Source: Haloquadratum sp. (GTDB taxonomy: Archaea; Halobacteriota; Halobacteria; Halobacteriales; Haloferacaceae). Taken from it: DNA of 33,818 nt. Below the pieces are notes generated by a model. It saw only the letters and a program-made list of their open reading frames with translations. It was not told the origin of the DNA and searched no databases. Made by a program: the position numbers and the translations under genes. Below, one piece after another: positions 9,229 through 17,158 of the stretch (positions within the stretch are counted from its first letter, which is position 1; every line of letters starts with the position of its first letter). Location: NCBI GenBank assembly GCA_028275165.1, contig JAQCNF010000012.1, forward strand, positions 1 through 33,818, written 5' to 3'.

Positions 9229-9828
9229 TATTGATAAAAATAGAGAGTCGGGTATATTTTAGCTCCGTTTACGATTAGATGATTGCTGAGTTCCCTTGCG
9301 CTGCAAATGCCGAAAATGTCTAACCGGTAACTGTGAGAGACGGAGACAAACAAAAACACAGTGAGCTATCGGATCATAGCGAATCACGACGAACCACCCC
9401 TTATCCAGACGTAACATCATATACGAGGAATGATCACAAGTAGTCAAGACAGATATCGGAAGGTCGTATCCGGAAATTAGTGCCGTGATGACTCCGAGTT
9501 CGTCTCTCGGAACACTTAACCCCGAAGTGGTTTAGCTCAAAAAAATGCCCGATGCGATAGACGACTACAGACACAGGTGTAATGAGCAGCGCTGACTCTG
9601 TACTTCTCCACGAACTGGTATGAAGTCTCTGTGGGGCAGCCAGCACATCACCAGCCACAGGCTCACGACGAATATCCCAATCAGATACAAAACAACGCGT
9701 ATGAAATGCCTGCCGTGGGTTTTACACTCAGTGAACGGCGTGTTGGACAACACCTCAGTGGTCAGCGGTTCGCGCAGGACAGGTATTCCTCGCCGGTTCG
9801 CTGGAGTGCGTCGCGTTGCCCAGCGAGT
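9229..9828. other. Gene-poor intergenic region
   Basis: No supported gene. A minus-strand frame at 9565-9753 encodes a hydrophobic stretch (VVLYLIGIFVVSLWLVMCWL) that could be a membrane-segment remnant, but it lacks family similarity and a clear start. The region runs into the tnpB relics that follow. Confidence 0.4.
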
Positions 9829-9926
9829 TTGACGGCGGTTCGACGCACACCCACCGTTTAGCTGAATGCAGGCGCTCAGCCCCCGTCCTCAAGGAGCGAG
9901 CCATAGGCGAGCGAGTAGGGCGGGGA
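9829..9926 (+). pseudogene. Relic of an IS1341-type tnpB 3' end (relic A)
   Basis: The frame at 9864-9926 reads APVLKERAIGERVGRG, which matches the characteristic C-terminal tail of haloarchaeal IS200/IS605-family TnpB proteins (usual form ...VVEAGSPVLKER...). An adjoining upstream bit (TAV..., 9829-9860) is in another frame, so at least one indel separates them. The DNA CCCCGTCCTC... pairs imperfectly with ...AGGGCGGGG about 25 bp on, as in the right-end hairpin of such elements. All catalytic regions of TnpB are missing. Confidence 0.6.
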
Positions 9927-10028
9927 TACAGCACCGTCATCATCTATCCTACACTGTTCTGTCACAGTCCCACAGGCTAACGTGAACCACAATGTTAATT
10001 ACTCCTGTCACGCGGTTTCGAAAAGATA

Positions 10029-10221
10029 GGACCGGGACAGTCCGAAGCCACGACGCCTGTGGAGACTGCGCTCGCTCTGTTCACTTCATCGGGTGCTTTC
10101 GATGTTGTGGATGGAAAGCGCGTTCGTGAGAGAGAATCTCACGGGCTGTCAGACGCCGTCTGACACCGTCGTCGAAACAGGAAGCCCTACCCTCAACGAA
10201 GTCGCGTCAGCGGCTGAGTAG
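10029..10221 (+). pseudogene. Relic of an IS1341-type tnpB 3' end (relic B)
   Basis: Frame 10029-10163 reads GPGQSEATTPVETALAL, then FDVVDGKRV, and stops at TGA 10161-10163. A second frame, 10168-10221, reads VVETGSPTLNEVASAAE and stops at TAG 10219-10221. Together these are the two halves of the C-terminal tail of a haloarchaeal TnpB, joined by inserted sequence and a frameshift around KRV. CCCTACCCTCA and TGAGTAGGGTGGGG flank the end and can pair as a right-end hairpin. Only the tail is left; no RuvC or zinc-ribbon part remains. Confidence 0.7.
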
Positions 10222-10504
10222 GGTGGGGTAGTTCACAGGAAGGGAAACGGTATTTGAACGTTCGAGAGTCGGTCGCAGTGTATCGATTGTATTGTGCCAT
10301 GTTGGTTTTCTCCTCAACCCACTCACTCACTCTGTTCGTTCCTTGAGATCGGAGGGTCCCCCTCGAATTTGCTGAAGTCCTCGTGCTTGACCGCGAACGC
10401 CGACGACTCACGTCAAGGGGAACAGAATAATTGTCACCGCCTGATATGTGAGGTTAGATTTATCTGCGAAAACGCAGGTGAAGATCGATAGGACCCGCTA
10501 AAGT

Positions 10505-10519
10505 AGGAGTTGGACTCCT
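10505..10519. repeat. Short inverted repeat upstream of uspA
   Basis: AGGAGT-TGG-ACTCCT is a perfect 6-bp inverted repeat about 90 bp upstream of the universal stress protein start. TTGGACTCCT recurs near 11128, downstream of that gene, so copies flank it. It might be an operator or IS debris; nothing decides. Confidence 0.35.
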
Positions 10520-10576
10520 TGATCAACGTTGAAAACGTCATCAATGATAGATATGGTTCCCTCACGAGCACGTACA

Positions 10577-10588
10577 TTTATTATTTAT
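10577..10588 (+). promoter_or_regulatory. Putative TATA box of uspA-like gene
   Basis: TTTATTATTTAT is centred about 25 bp before the ATG at 10607, the expected spacing for a leaderless haloarchaeal transcript. Confidence 0.5.
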
Positions 10589-10606
10589 CTCTAAAATTGA
10601 TTTGTT

Positions 10607-11044
10607 ATGTACGAACGAATCGTCGTTCCGACCGACGGTAGTGCGTGTGCGAGTGCCGCTGTCGAACATGCAACAGACATCGCTCAGCAGTATGATGCAA
10701 GTCTACATCTGCTGTCAGTTGTCGATTCCAGAAATATTAGCCATGGATCACCTGCTGTCTCACCAGCGCAAATTGAGTCAACACTGCAAGAACAGGCAGA
10801 GGGGGTTGTCAGTGAGGCTGCCGACGAGGCAGCGAGCGAGGGACTAAGTGTTCAGACGGAGGTTATCACTGGCATTCCCGATACTGCAATCATTGACTAT
10901 GCAGAAGAGAACGATCTTGACCTCATTGTAATGGGCACCCATGGGCGAACTGGGCTACACCGGTATCTCCTCGGGAGTGTAACTGAGAGAACGGTTAGGC
11001 AATCACCAGTCCCCGTGCTCACGATCCGAAACGGTGAGGAATGA
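10607..11044 (+). CDS. Universal stress protein, UspA family
   Basis: A 145-residue single-domain UspA-fold protein. The N-terminal strand MYERIVVPTDGS (1-12) has the conserved Asp that contacts the nucleotide, and the ATP-binding signature is complete: G110, G113 and G123-S124 in MGTHGRTGLHRYLLGSV. It is therefore predicted to be an ATP-binding member, probably a dimer. Function in haloarchaea is not well defined; many paralogues respond to stress or associate with transporters. It stands alone between IS relics and an inverted repeat, transcribed from its own promoter. Confidence 0.93.
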   Translation: MYERIVVPTDGSACASAAVEHATDIAQQYDASLHLLSVVDSRNISHGSPAVSPAQIESTLQEQAEGVVSEAADEAASEGLSVQTEVITGIPDTAIIDYAEENDLDLIVMGTHGRTGLHRYLLGSVTERTVRQSPVPVLTIRNGEE

Positions 11045-11073
11045 CTGCACAGACTGTCTTGGCGGTCCCCTTT

Positions 11074-11097
11074 GAGCTATCACCAAGATGATAGCTC
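11074..11097 (+). terminator. Perfect hairpin downstream of uspA-like gene
   Basis: GAGCTATCA (11074-11082) and TGATAGCTC (11089-11097) form a perfect 9-bp stem with a 6-nt loop, 30 bp after the stop codon. No T-run follows directly, so it is not a typical archaeal terminator; it may be a 3'-end processing or stabilising hairpin, or an IS end. Confidence 0.35.
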
Positions 11098-11303
11098 GTG
11101 TCAGTTTGGAATTTATGTCAATTCGACGATTGGACTCCTACTTCTCTCTTGACGAACAAGACTCAAAAGAGGGACACATCCAACGTCATCTAACGTATAA
11201 TTACCATCCTCAGACCGTCCAATACGTCGGATGATACGTGATACGATGTTTGGCTTAATCTCAAAGCGTCATTCTGGGAAAACGGACACACGATTGGACG
11301 AGA

Positions 11304-11312
11304 CTATTTATT
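11304..11312 (+). promoter_or_regulatory. Putative TATA box of RIO-like kinase gene
   Basis: CTATTTATT is centred about 26 bp upstream of the ATG at 11334, fitting a leaderless transcript. Confidence 0.5.
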
Positions 11313-11333
11313 GACGGGCAACATACATGTAAC

Positions 11334-12155
11334 ATGGAGGTCCGTGAACTTATCCGAGGAACAGTAGAGTGGTCACGGATCGAACTCGTAGCCGAGGAGA
11401 TCGCGACCCGCTATGATTGTGAAATAAGCGACATCCGTCAATTGGAGGCTAATAACTGGTTATCGACACCGCTTATAATTAATGGCCGCTGGTTCGTAAA
11501 GATCGTCTCACGGCAAAACTCGCTGATACACGCCATATTCACCACCGGGCGAAATATGGGTGCTTTCTCGTCAGGAACCGAGGGATTCTTTCAGCACTTT
11601 TCGACCCCATATGAAATGGCAACCTACGAACTGGAAGCAACGGAACGGATGCGGGAAAGCGGATTAAATGTTCCCACCCCCGTTGATGCGTTTGAAATCG
11701 ATGGACTCGGCGTTGTCATGCTCGAATATTTACCAACGTTTCAACCACTCAGCGCAGTTGATACAGAGCAAGTCACTCAACATGCACCAGAGGTATTCAG
11801 GATGCTTGCGACGATGCATGAGTCAGGTATCATTCATGGAGACTTGCAAGCAGAAAACGTGTTACTCGTTGATGAAGAGGTATACTTCATTGATGCGACA
11901 AGCGTACGCGAAGGGAGCGGCAAGCAGGCGAAAGCATACGACGTCGCGTCTGCATTAGGTGCGATAAGTGCCTTACTCGGCGAAAAGGAAACCGTCGCCG
12001 CGGCGCGGCAATCGTATGATGCTGAGATGTTACTTTTTGCGCTTCGATTCATCGACTTCGTTAATATCAGACCGGACCACGACTTCAATGCAACCGTTCT
12101 GAAGGGTGAGATAAGGAAGATGGCCGAGGATGTGGGTGCGGAGGTCAATGTGTAA
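11334..12155 (+). CDS. RIO-type atypical serine/threonine kinase or ATPase
   Basis: A 273-residue RIO-like kinase. The ATP-anchoring Lys is K56 in WFVKIV. The catalytic loop is HGDLQAEN (168-175; D170, N175), and the metal-binding motif is FIDATSV (185-191; D187) in place of DFG, the pattern of RIO/Bud32-type atypical kinases. A glycine-rich P-loop is not evident; LEANNWLSTPLI occupies that place. YEMATYELEATERMRESGLNVPTP (93-116) matches the N-lobe helix C region, including a conserved Glu. RIO1 and RIO2 are ribosome-assembly ATPases; this member is shorter and lacks the N-terminal winged helix of RIO2, so its substrate is unknown. It is a single-gene unit. Its own TATA box supports the start. 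Confidence 0.85.
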   Translation: MEVRELIRGTVEWSRIELVAEEIATRYDCEISDIRQLEANNWLSTPLIINGRWFVKIVSRQNSLIHAIFTTGRNMGAFSSGTEGFFQHFSTPYEMATYELEATERMRESGLNVPTPVDAFEIDGLGVVMLEYLPTFQPLSAVDTEQVTQHAPEVFRMLATMHESGIIHGDLQAENVLLVDEEVYFIDATSVREGSGKQAKAYDVASALGAISALLGEKETVAAARQSYDAEMLLFALRFIDFVNIRPDHDFNATVLKGEIRKMAEDVGAEVNV

Positions 12156-12516
12156 AGGGTGACGAGGAACCCTTTTGTGCGGCGCAAGGGGCAGTCCACA
12201 GGTGACCCCAGATCTGTGGTAACGACGAGCACTGTATTGGCCGACGTCCGACGAGAAAAGCGTCGTGCCGGCGTATGTAATCAAGGGATATGGGTGTTTA
12301 AACTCAACGGTCACTAAATCCAAGAAGAGCTTCTATCTGTGAATTTCGATTATGATGGGTCGCTGGATAGAGAGTATCCAGATTGAGCAAGCCACAGGGA
12401 GAGGCACCAGCGCAATCGATGATGACTTCCTACACTCTCCAGTTCTCTCCCCCGGTCATAACTCCAAGGTAAGAGTCATCAGTCACGATCTGACACGGAC
12501 AAGCGATAGCGAGTAC
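12156..12516. other. Intergenic region, no gene recognised
   Basis: A 361-bp stretch between convergent genes. A plus-strand frame from ATG 12352 runs into the 3' part of the SRPBCC gene and has no family similarity, so it is not called. No strong hairpin or repeat was noticed. Confidence 0.4.
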
Positions 12517-12939
12517 TCACTCAACCTCATGGCGGAGTGCACTCTCAAGATTCGATAACTCTGTATCGAGATTCCGCTTGAAAAACTGCTCAACACCTGG
12601 CACTCGTCCGTCAACGATGAACTCATTGATAAGATTTGCACCGGTATCAGTCGGTTCAATCGTGTGCTCGCCACTCACCCGCAGAACGTTTGATTTACCG
12701 ATGAATTTGACGTGCTCAGGCGGATTTCGTGACACATCACGTGTTTCAACCGTCGTCGTTGTACTAACAAGTGGAATCGGAAGTTCAATATGCCATGTAG
12801 CGGCTGTGCTCTTCCGATCCAAATCGTACTTAGCGACGACGCTTATCGCCTCAGCACGATTCGCTGGGTCAGCGATAAAGCTCCAAATATCCTCGGGGTC
12901 AGCGTCGAACTCAAAAACACGGCGTAGACGAACAGTCAT
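12517..12939 (-). CDS. SRPBCC (polyketide cyclase/dehydrase-type) protein
   Basis: A 140-residue protein with the START/SRPBCC hydrophobic-cavity fold. The N-terminal pattern RRVFEFDADPEDIWSFIADP is the typical strand-helix opening. Central beta strands (TWHIELPIPLVSTTTTVE) follow, and the long C-terminal helix (VPGVEQFFKRNLDTELSNL) closes the cavity. Ligand and role are unknown; members range from lipid carriers to cyclases. ATG 12939 gives MTVRLRR as N-terminus; ATG 12948 would add three residues. The small HTH gene lies about 80 bp upstream in the same direction, so the two may be cotranscribed. Confidence 0.85.
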   Translation of the reverse strand: MTVRLRRVFEFDADPEDIWSFIADPANRAEAISVVAKYDLDRKSTAATWHIELPIPLVSTTTTVETRDVSRNPPEHVKFIGKSNVLRVSGEHTIEPTDTGANLINEFIVDGRVPGVEQFFKRNLDTELSNLESALRHEVE

Positions 12940-13019
12940 ACCAATCATTCAGTGGGTATCGTCAAAAACAATCCGGCAGAAAGAACAGAGCACTTCACAG
13001 CGTCAAGCGGTTCATTGGC

Positions 13020-13244
13020 CTACCCGCGCGTGACACGCCAAGTCGTTGATCGGGCACGGCCCCACTTCTCAATATCCACCTCGTCAGTCTTCTCTGCTAA
13101 CCGGGGGAGCCTTGATCCCACCTGTTTTGCAGAGAGTCCGATTGCATCAGCAATGTTCTTTGCTCGAAAGTACTGCTCTCCCGCAGCAACGCTCTCGCGG
13201 AGATAACTTACGATCTGTTTTTCAGTTTCGGTGAAGTTGCTCAT
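13020..13244 (-). CDS. Small winged-helix-like conserved haloarchaeal protein
   Basis: A 74-residue protein with an HTH-like pattern: TETEKQIVSYLRESVAAG (helix 1), YFRAKNIADAIGLSAKQVGSRLPRL (helices 2-3), then a C-terminal strand pair ending STTWRVTRG. This fits a small winged-helix domain and a conserved haloarchaeal family that I recall as a DUF (DUF7123-type). It could bind DNA, but no target is known. The gene is encoded just upstream of the SRPBCC gene on the same strand and downstream of the oxidase subunit III gene, from whose stop it starts only 42 bp away. Confidence 0.8.
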   Translation of the reverse strand: MSNFTETEKQIVSYLRESVAAGEQYFRAKNIADAIGLSAKQVGSRLPRLAEKTDEVDIEKWGRARSTTWRVTRG

Positions 13245-13286
13245 CCTTGGTAGAGTTTAGGCCGTTTCATTCTTAATGGTTTCTTG

Positions 13287-14156
13287 TCATATACTCGGTG
13301 CCTCTGCCCCAACGTATAGAACAACGACGAGGAATATCCACACCACGTCGACAAAGTGCCAATACATCGATACAGTGCTCACTGAGACATGTCGATCTGC
13401 AGAGTACTGTCCAAGCAGTGCGCGAAGCATAACCACAGCAAGTAACACAGCGCCCAGACTCACGTGCAAGCCGTGCAGACCTGTCAACCCAAAGAAAGCC
13501 GAGGCGAAGAACCCGGAGGTGAGCGTGAACCCTTCGTGAATAATAAATTCATAGTACTCGTATACTTGTCCTCCAATGAAAATGAATCCAAGAAGAAGTG
13601 TCGTAAATAGTCCAAGCAAGAACCGACGGCGATTCCCATTCCGAATCGCAACGTGAGCAAAATGAAGCGTGAGTGATGAAAGAATCAGTAACGAGGTGTT
13701 GATAAGGACAAGTGATCCTGTGAGATTGGGGATTCCAACAAAGATTGATTCCCAGTCACCACTGCGGATATAAAAGTAGTATCCGAAGAGCGCTCCGAAC
13801 GTTGCTAACTCTGACCCAAGGAACGCCAACATACCGAAGCGAAGTTTGGTTGCGCTTTGCTGTGACCCCTCGCGTTGCCAAAAGTGGCTCACAAACGCAT
13901 GATACACCCACCCATACAATCCAATAAGAAATATTCCGACACCACTGACCATGGCTGCAGGGCCATACAACGGATCAACAGCCGGGTTATCGCCACGACT
14001 CATAATGTAGAGCGCCGCTGCCAGATAGATTCCTGTTCCACCAACAGCAGTTACGAATGGCCACCAACTGGCTTCACCAAAGCCGCGCGGCCAGTCCTCG
14101 ACAGCAGGGAGATGGTGGCCATGCCCGTGGTCCTCGGGTGTCTCCTCAGATACCAT
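13287..14156 (-). CDS. coxC: Haem-copper terminal oxidase subunit III
   Basis: A 289-residue membrane protein of the cytochrome c oxidase subunit III family, part of a terminal oxidase in the cytoplasmic membrane. The N-terminal part is His-rich (DHGHGHHLP). About seven membrane helices are visible: WWPFVTAVGGTGIYLAAALYI is the first, then FGMLAFLGSELATFGALFGYY with the conserved Glu, and the last (VDVVWIFLVVVLYVG) carries the usual WHFVDVVWIFL signature. GLHGLHVSLGA is the conserved His-containing segment. No other oxidase subunit is in the window, so the rest of the complex is encoded elsewhere. The squalene/phytoene synthase gene lies upstream with a 53-bp gap on the same strand. Confidence 0.93.
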   Translation of the reverse strand: MVSEETPEDHGHGHHLPAVEDWPRGFGEASWWPFVTAVGGTGIYLAAALYIMSRGDNPAVDPLYGPAAMVSGVGIFLIGLYGWVYHAFVSHFWQREGSQQSATKLRFGMLAFLGSELATFGALFGYYFYIRSGDWESIFVGIPNLTGSLVLINTSLLILSSLTLHFAHVAIRNGNRRRFLLGLFTTLLLGFIFIGGQVYEYYEFIIHEGFTLTSGFFASAFFGLTGLHGLHVSLGAVLLAVVMLRALLGQYSADRHVSVSTVSMYWHFVDVVWIFLVVVLYVGAEAPSI

Positions 14157-14209
14157 GGGGGCGAGTTATTTATCGATGATTAAAAACCCACCCAAACGAG
14201 TATGTGTAG

Positions 14210-15289
14210 TCATTCACCCGAACCCAAGTTTACACTTCGATGATACGGCTCTTCGGAAATACGGCTTCGCAGCTCACCCAACGTTTCTCGTTCAGCATTT
14301 TTGGAGAGTTCGCTGACGACTGCAATCACTTCCTCACGTGATATCTTTACCCCTGCCTCTGAAAGAGCATCCTCTGGGCGAGCGAGGAGCTCTCGGAGCG
14401 TCCCAACTGCCAATAAAAACGGAATCGCCCAAGCTTCGAGTGTATTTCCGTCTCGAATTGGAAGTGCTTGAAGATACGTCTCTGCATCATCCAAAAAAGA
14501 ATTCGCAAGCGAAGCCGTTCTCTGAACGACCGCTGCTGCTCCCTGCTTGTTTTCGGGGTCAACGACACTCTCCTGTGGCACATCCTCAGCACTCAACCAC
14601 TCCGCGGGCAGGTAGACGTTATCCTCATCAGTGTAGTCGTCATAGACATCCTTCGATACATTGACAAGTTGAAGCAGAAGCCCGAACTCCTCGGCGGTAT
14701 CATATAGCTGCTGACGCCGCTCTGTCGTGACCCCGCCTCGTGTCAGTAAGTTCGTGATGAGATTACCGACCGTGCCTGCTGCATAGTAACAATACTCTTC
14801 GAGTTCCTGACGCGTTTGAATGCGAAGTCCGCCCGTCTCTGCATATCGCTCAACGAAAGCAGCCATTCCCTGCACCAGTTCTCTGGCGGGAGGCACAACC
14901 GCTCGTTGGACTGGCTCTGGGAGCGCTTTGAACGTGCGGAGGACACGAGGAGCGTGTTGCACTACTTTCCAATCAGCTGTCAGTTCACCCGCAGGGAGAT
15001 ACGGGTTGGTTGCCGCTGCAAATTCTTTAGCATCAGTATCGGCGGCCGGATCTAAGACAGCATCATATGTGTTCAATAGGTCTGCCTGCGTTGATGGGTC
15101 AATGTGAGACGCATCTTCGACTGTATCAGCGATCCGACAGACGAGATAGCCCAGACAAATATACGACGACATCGGTTCCTCGAGTACGTCAACGGTTAAT
15201 GCGAACGTTCGCGACACCCCTTGGACTGATTCATGACACCATGCCAGATCAGCCTCGTCGACTCGAGGATGGTCATACAGCTGAGACAT
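14210..15289 (-). CDS. Squalene/phytoene synthase family protein
   Basis: A 359-residue head-to-head prenyl synthase. It condenses two prenyl diphosphates, FPP to squalene or GGPP to phytoene. The substrate-binding Asp-rich motifs are intact: DTVED (55-59) and D213-D217 in NVSKDVYDD. The EEYCYYAAGTVG block (163-174) and SRTF (26-29) are also conserved. The LEEPMSSYICLGYLVCRIADT region resembles squalene synthases more than carotenoid-cluster CrtB, so squalene synthase is the likelier function; haloarchaea make squalene and C50 carotenoids from separate enzymes. No desaturase or carotenoid gene is adjacent. Its start is separated from the divergent small conserved gene by 112 bp. Confidence 0.85.
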   Translation of the reverse strand: MSQLYDHPRVDEADLAWCHESVQGVSRTFALTVDVLEEPMSSYICLGYLVCRIADTVEDASHIDPSTQADLLNTYDAVLDPAADTDAKEFAAATNPYLPAGELTADWKVVQHAPRVLRTFKALPEPVQRAVVPPARELVQGMAAFVERYAETGGLRIQTRQELEEYCYYAAGTVGNLITNLLTRGGVTTERRQQLYDTAEEFGLLLQLVNVSKDVYDDYTDEDNVYLPAEWLSAEDVPQESVVDPENKQGAAAVVQRTASLANSFLDDAETYLQALPIRDGNTLEAWAIPFLLAVGTLRELLARPEDALSEAGVKISREEVIAVVSELSKNAERETLGELRSRISEEPYHRSVNLGSGE

Positions 15290-15401
15290 TCGGGTTACGA
15301 TGTGTCTACGATGGGTATGATAAAAAGCTTCTTGAAGTCACCCCCAGCAAGTTGCACCCGCCAACCGGTAGATTCGACTGTCCAGCGGTATATCCTCCTA
15401 T

Positions 15402-15674
15402 ATGCCATCCGATGATGAAGCAATGGGAATCGATGTTTCCTATTACGAAACAGACACCGAGCGGATCTTGGCGTTCGACAGTGGCGCTAAGACGGCTGCA
15501 ATTGCACAGAATGTCGAAGGCTATGCGATGTTGAAGGTTCGGCCAACTGCAGATGGAGACGAGTTGGAGCGATACTATGGATTCGATATGGCGCTTGACC
15601 ACGCGGCTGAACTCCTCAGTTGCTCTGCACATGAACTTCCAATTCCTGAGTCAGCAGAAGATATGGGTATGTAA
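15402..15674 (+). CDS. Conserved haloarchaeal small protein
   Basis: An acidic 90-residue protein without a recognised domain. The central part (YYETDTERILAFDSGAKTAA, then AMLKVRPTADGDELERYYGF) is the type of sequence kept in a haloarchaeal family I recall as uncharacterised (DUF7111-type), and it ends in PESAEDMGM. No signal or membrane segment is present. ATG 15402 gives this length; a leaderless start at ATG 15423 is also possible because GGTATATCC is about 30 bp before it. It is divergent from the squalene synthase and converges on the phosphatidyltransferase gene. Confidence 0.75.
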   Translation: MPSDDEAMGIDVSYYETDTERILAFDSGAKTAAIAQNVEGYAMLKVRPTADGDELERYYGFDMALDHAAELLSCSAHELPIPESAEDMGM

Positions 15675-15714
15675 CCGTTTCGTCGTTGTTTTTGACTTCA
15701 CCAGACCCATCCGC

Positions 15715-16416
15715 TCAATCACGACGCCAATAGAATCGAGGGCCAAGGGTCAGATATGCTAACGAGAGAAACAGCAATCCGAATGCGAAGCCCTCGCCGA
15801 GAGCGCCAACATGCCTTCGTCCGAGTGGCCCAGTCAGTCCAATCGCAGCAATCTGAACTGCACCCATCACGATCGAATCTTGTGCATGTAAGTCTGGATA
15901 CGTGATCGGTGTTAACATAAGAACAGTGAGCACCCCGGTCAGGATCACCAGCAATGATGGCGTCATAAAGCCCGCCAGCAGACTCGCACCAATAATCGTT
16001 GCTGCGAGTGTCGTCTGAACACCCTCAGTCTCTGCACTTTTACTATCATACGCTGTATAGAGGCCCAGTCGAGTCACTGCAGCCATAACAAATGCAGCAC
16101 CACAGACGATGCCGATTGCTGCTGATGCGGACCCCGACACGAAAGAGCGAACACTCACTGTCGCGACGATCAGAGCAGGCGCGACACCAAAAGAGGCAAC
16201 ATCTGCTAACCCATCAAGATACTCACCAACTGCTGTCCCGCCACGATGCCGTGCAATGACTCCATCCAGTGCATCTGTTATGGCCGCTAGTAAAATGAGT
16301 CGCGCGGCCAGAATGAGGTTTTGCGATGCGACGACTGCAGCAAAAAACCCCAGGCCAGCGTTTGCGATGGTGACCATGTCGGCCAACCCAAGTTGAGTAA
16401 TGACCCGCGGTTGCAT
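15715..16416 (-). CDS. CDP-alcohol phosphatidyltransferase (archaetidylserine synthase type)
   Basis: A 233-residue membrane enzyme that joins a CDP-activated lipid to an alcohol such as serine. The CDP-alcohol signature is intact: D48, D51-G52, A55-R56, G64, D68 and D72 (from the ATG at 16416). Six to eight hydrophobic segments follow the first half (LAARLILLAAIT, AAIGIVCGAAFVMAAVTRLGLY, LLAGFMTPSLLVILTGVLTVLML). Related haloarchaeal proteins act in archaetidylserine synthesis, and one group is linked to the PGF-CTERM sorting system. The frame also opens at 16473, but the 19 extra residues are soluble and the family usually begins near the LGLADMVTIAN segment, so 16416 is preferred. A GGTGAT lies just before it. 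Confidence 0.9.
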   Translation of the reverse strand: MQPRVITQLGLADMVTIANAGLGFFAAVVASQNLILAARLILLAAITDALDGVIARHRGGTAVGEYLDGLADVASFGVAPALIVATVSVRSFVSGSASAAIGIVCGAAFVMAAVTRLGLYTAYDSKSAETEGVQTTLAATIIGASLLAGFMTPSLLVILTGVLTVLMLTPITYPDLHAQDSIVMGAVQIAAIGLTGPLGRRHVGALGEGFAFGLLFLSLAYLTLGPRFYWRRD

Positions 16417-16636
16417 ATCACCTGGGTCACGGAGCAGGTGTTTACCTCTTATTATCCACGAATCAGTCGTCACAGACAGCTGAGACGTGTCTCCAGAAAT
16501 CCGGAGTATAATGTAATGACTCCCACCTGAGATCTATCTTATCGACGACGATGCACGGTATGAAACTGACAGCGAATGCCGTTCATTTCGGTCACGATGA
16601 GTGCCTCTCTATCGAGGTTTCTATACTGCTTGCCAC

Positions 16637-16645
16637 ACTATATAC
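16637..16645 (+). promoter_or_regulatory. Putative TATA box of halocyanin gene
   Basis: CTATATACA lies about 39 bp before the preferred start at 16680, so transcription would begin near 16665-16672 and leave a short leader. The same spacing argues against a start further upstream. Confidence 0.45.
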
Positions 16646-16679
16646 AACGATGAATATTCATCGGGAGAAACAACAGGCC

Positions 16680-17102
16680 ATGACGAATCGTCGAGGCATG
16701 CTTCGCCTGCTCAGTGTTGGTGGAGCGGGAGCAATCGCAGGCTGTATGAGTTCTGATTCAGGTGGGAAGTATGATATTGGCATGTCAGCAGTGGCTTTCA
16801 AGCCGGTCGAAATATCGATTACAGCCGGCGAAACTATCAGGTGGCAAAACACCAGTTCCAGAGGCCATACTATCACAGCTTACGAAGACCAGATTCCAGC
16901 AGAGGCGGAGTATTTTGCCAGCGGGGGGTTCGAGACTGAAAAGAGGGCTCGAGAAGCATTCCATAGCGAATTTGGTGGGATTATCGATAGTGGTGACTGG
17001 TGGACACATACTTTCGAGATCCCAGGCACGTATGGATATGTCTGTATTCCACACGAAGCCAGCAACATGGTCGGAACGATTACTGTTGAGTCGTCTGGGT
17101 AA
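16680..17102 (+). CDS. Halocyanin-type blue copper lipoprotein
   Basis: A 140-residue type I copper protein, membrane-anchored on the outside and likely an electron carrier. The N-terminus has twin Arg (NRRGMLRLL) and a lipobox IAGC with Cys22, fitting Tat export and lipidation. Mature ligands match a plastocyanin-like site: H63 in GHTIT, C122 and H125 in YVCIPH, and M130 in SNMVG. A charged insert of about 60 residues lies between the first His and the Cys. The frame is open back to 16551 and another ATG exists at 16650, but residues before 16680 are charged and precede the signal peptide, so this start is chosen. Neighbours do not identify its redox partners. Confidence 0.9.
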   Translation: MTNRRGMLRLLSVGGAGAIAGCMSSDSGGKYDIGMSAVAFKPVEISITAGETIRWQNTSSRGHTITAYEDQIPAEAEYFASGGFETEKRAREAFHSEFGGIIDSGDWWTHTFEIPGTYGYVCIPHEASNMVGTITVESSG

Positions 17103-17158
17103 GGAATCAAATATGGAGTCCAGATGACTCTCAGGCGTCACCGTCTTATTCGCGACTG

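Noticed and set aside
12352-12558. 68-codon plus-strand frame
   Set aside because: It overlaps the 3' end of the SRPBCC gene and lacks similarity or a clear promoter.
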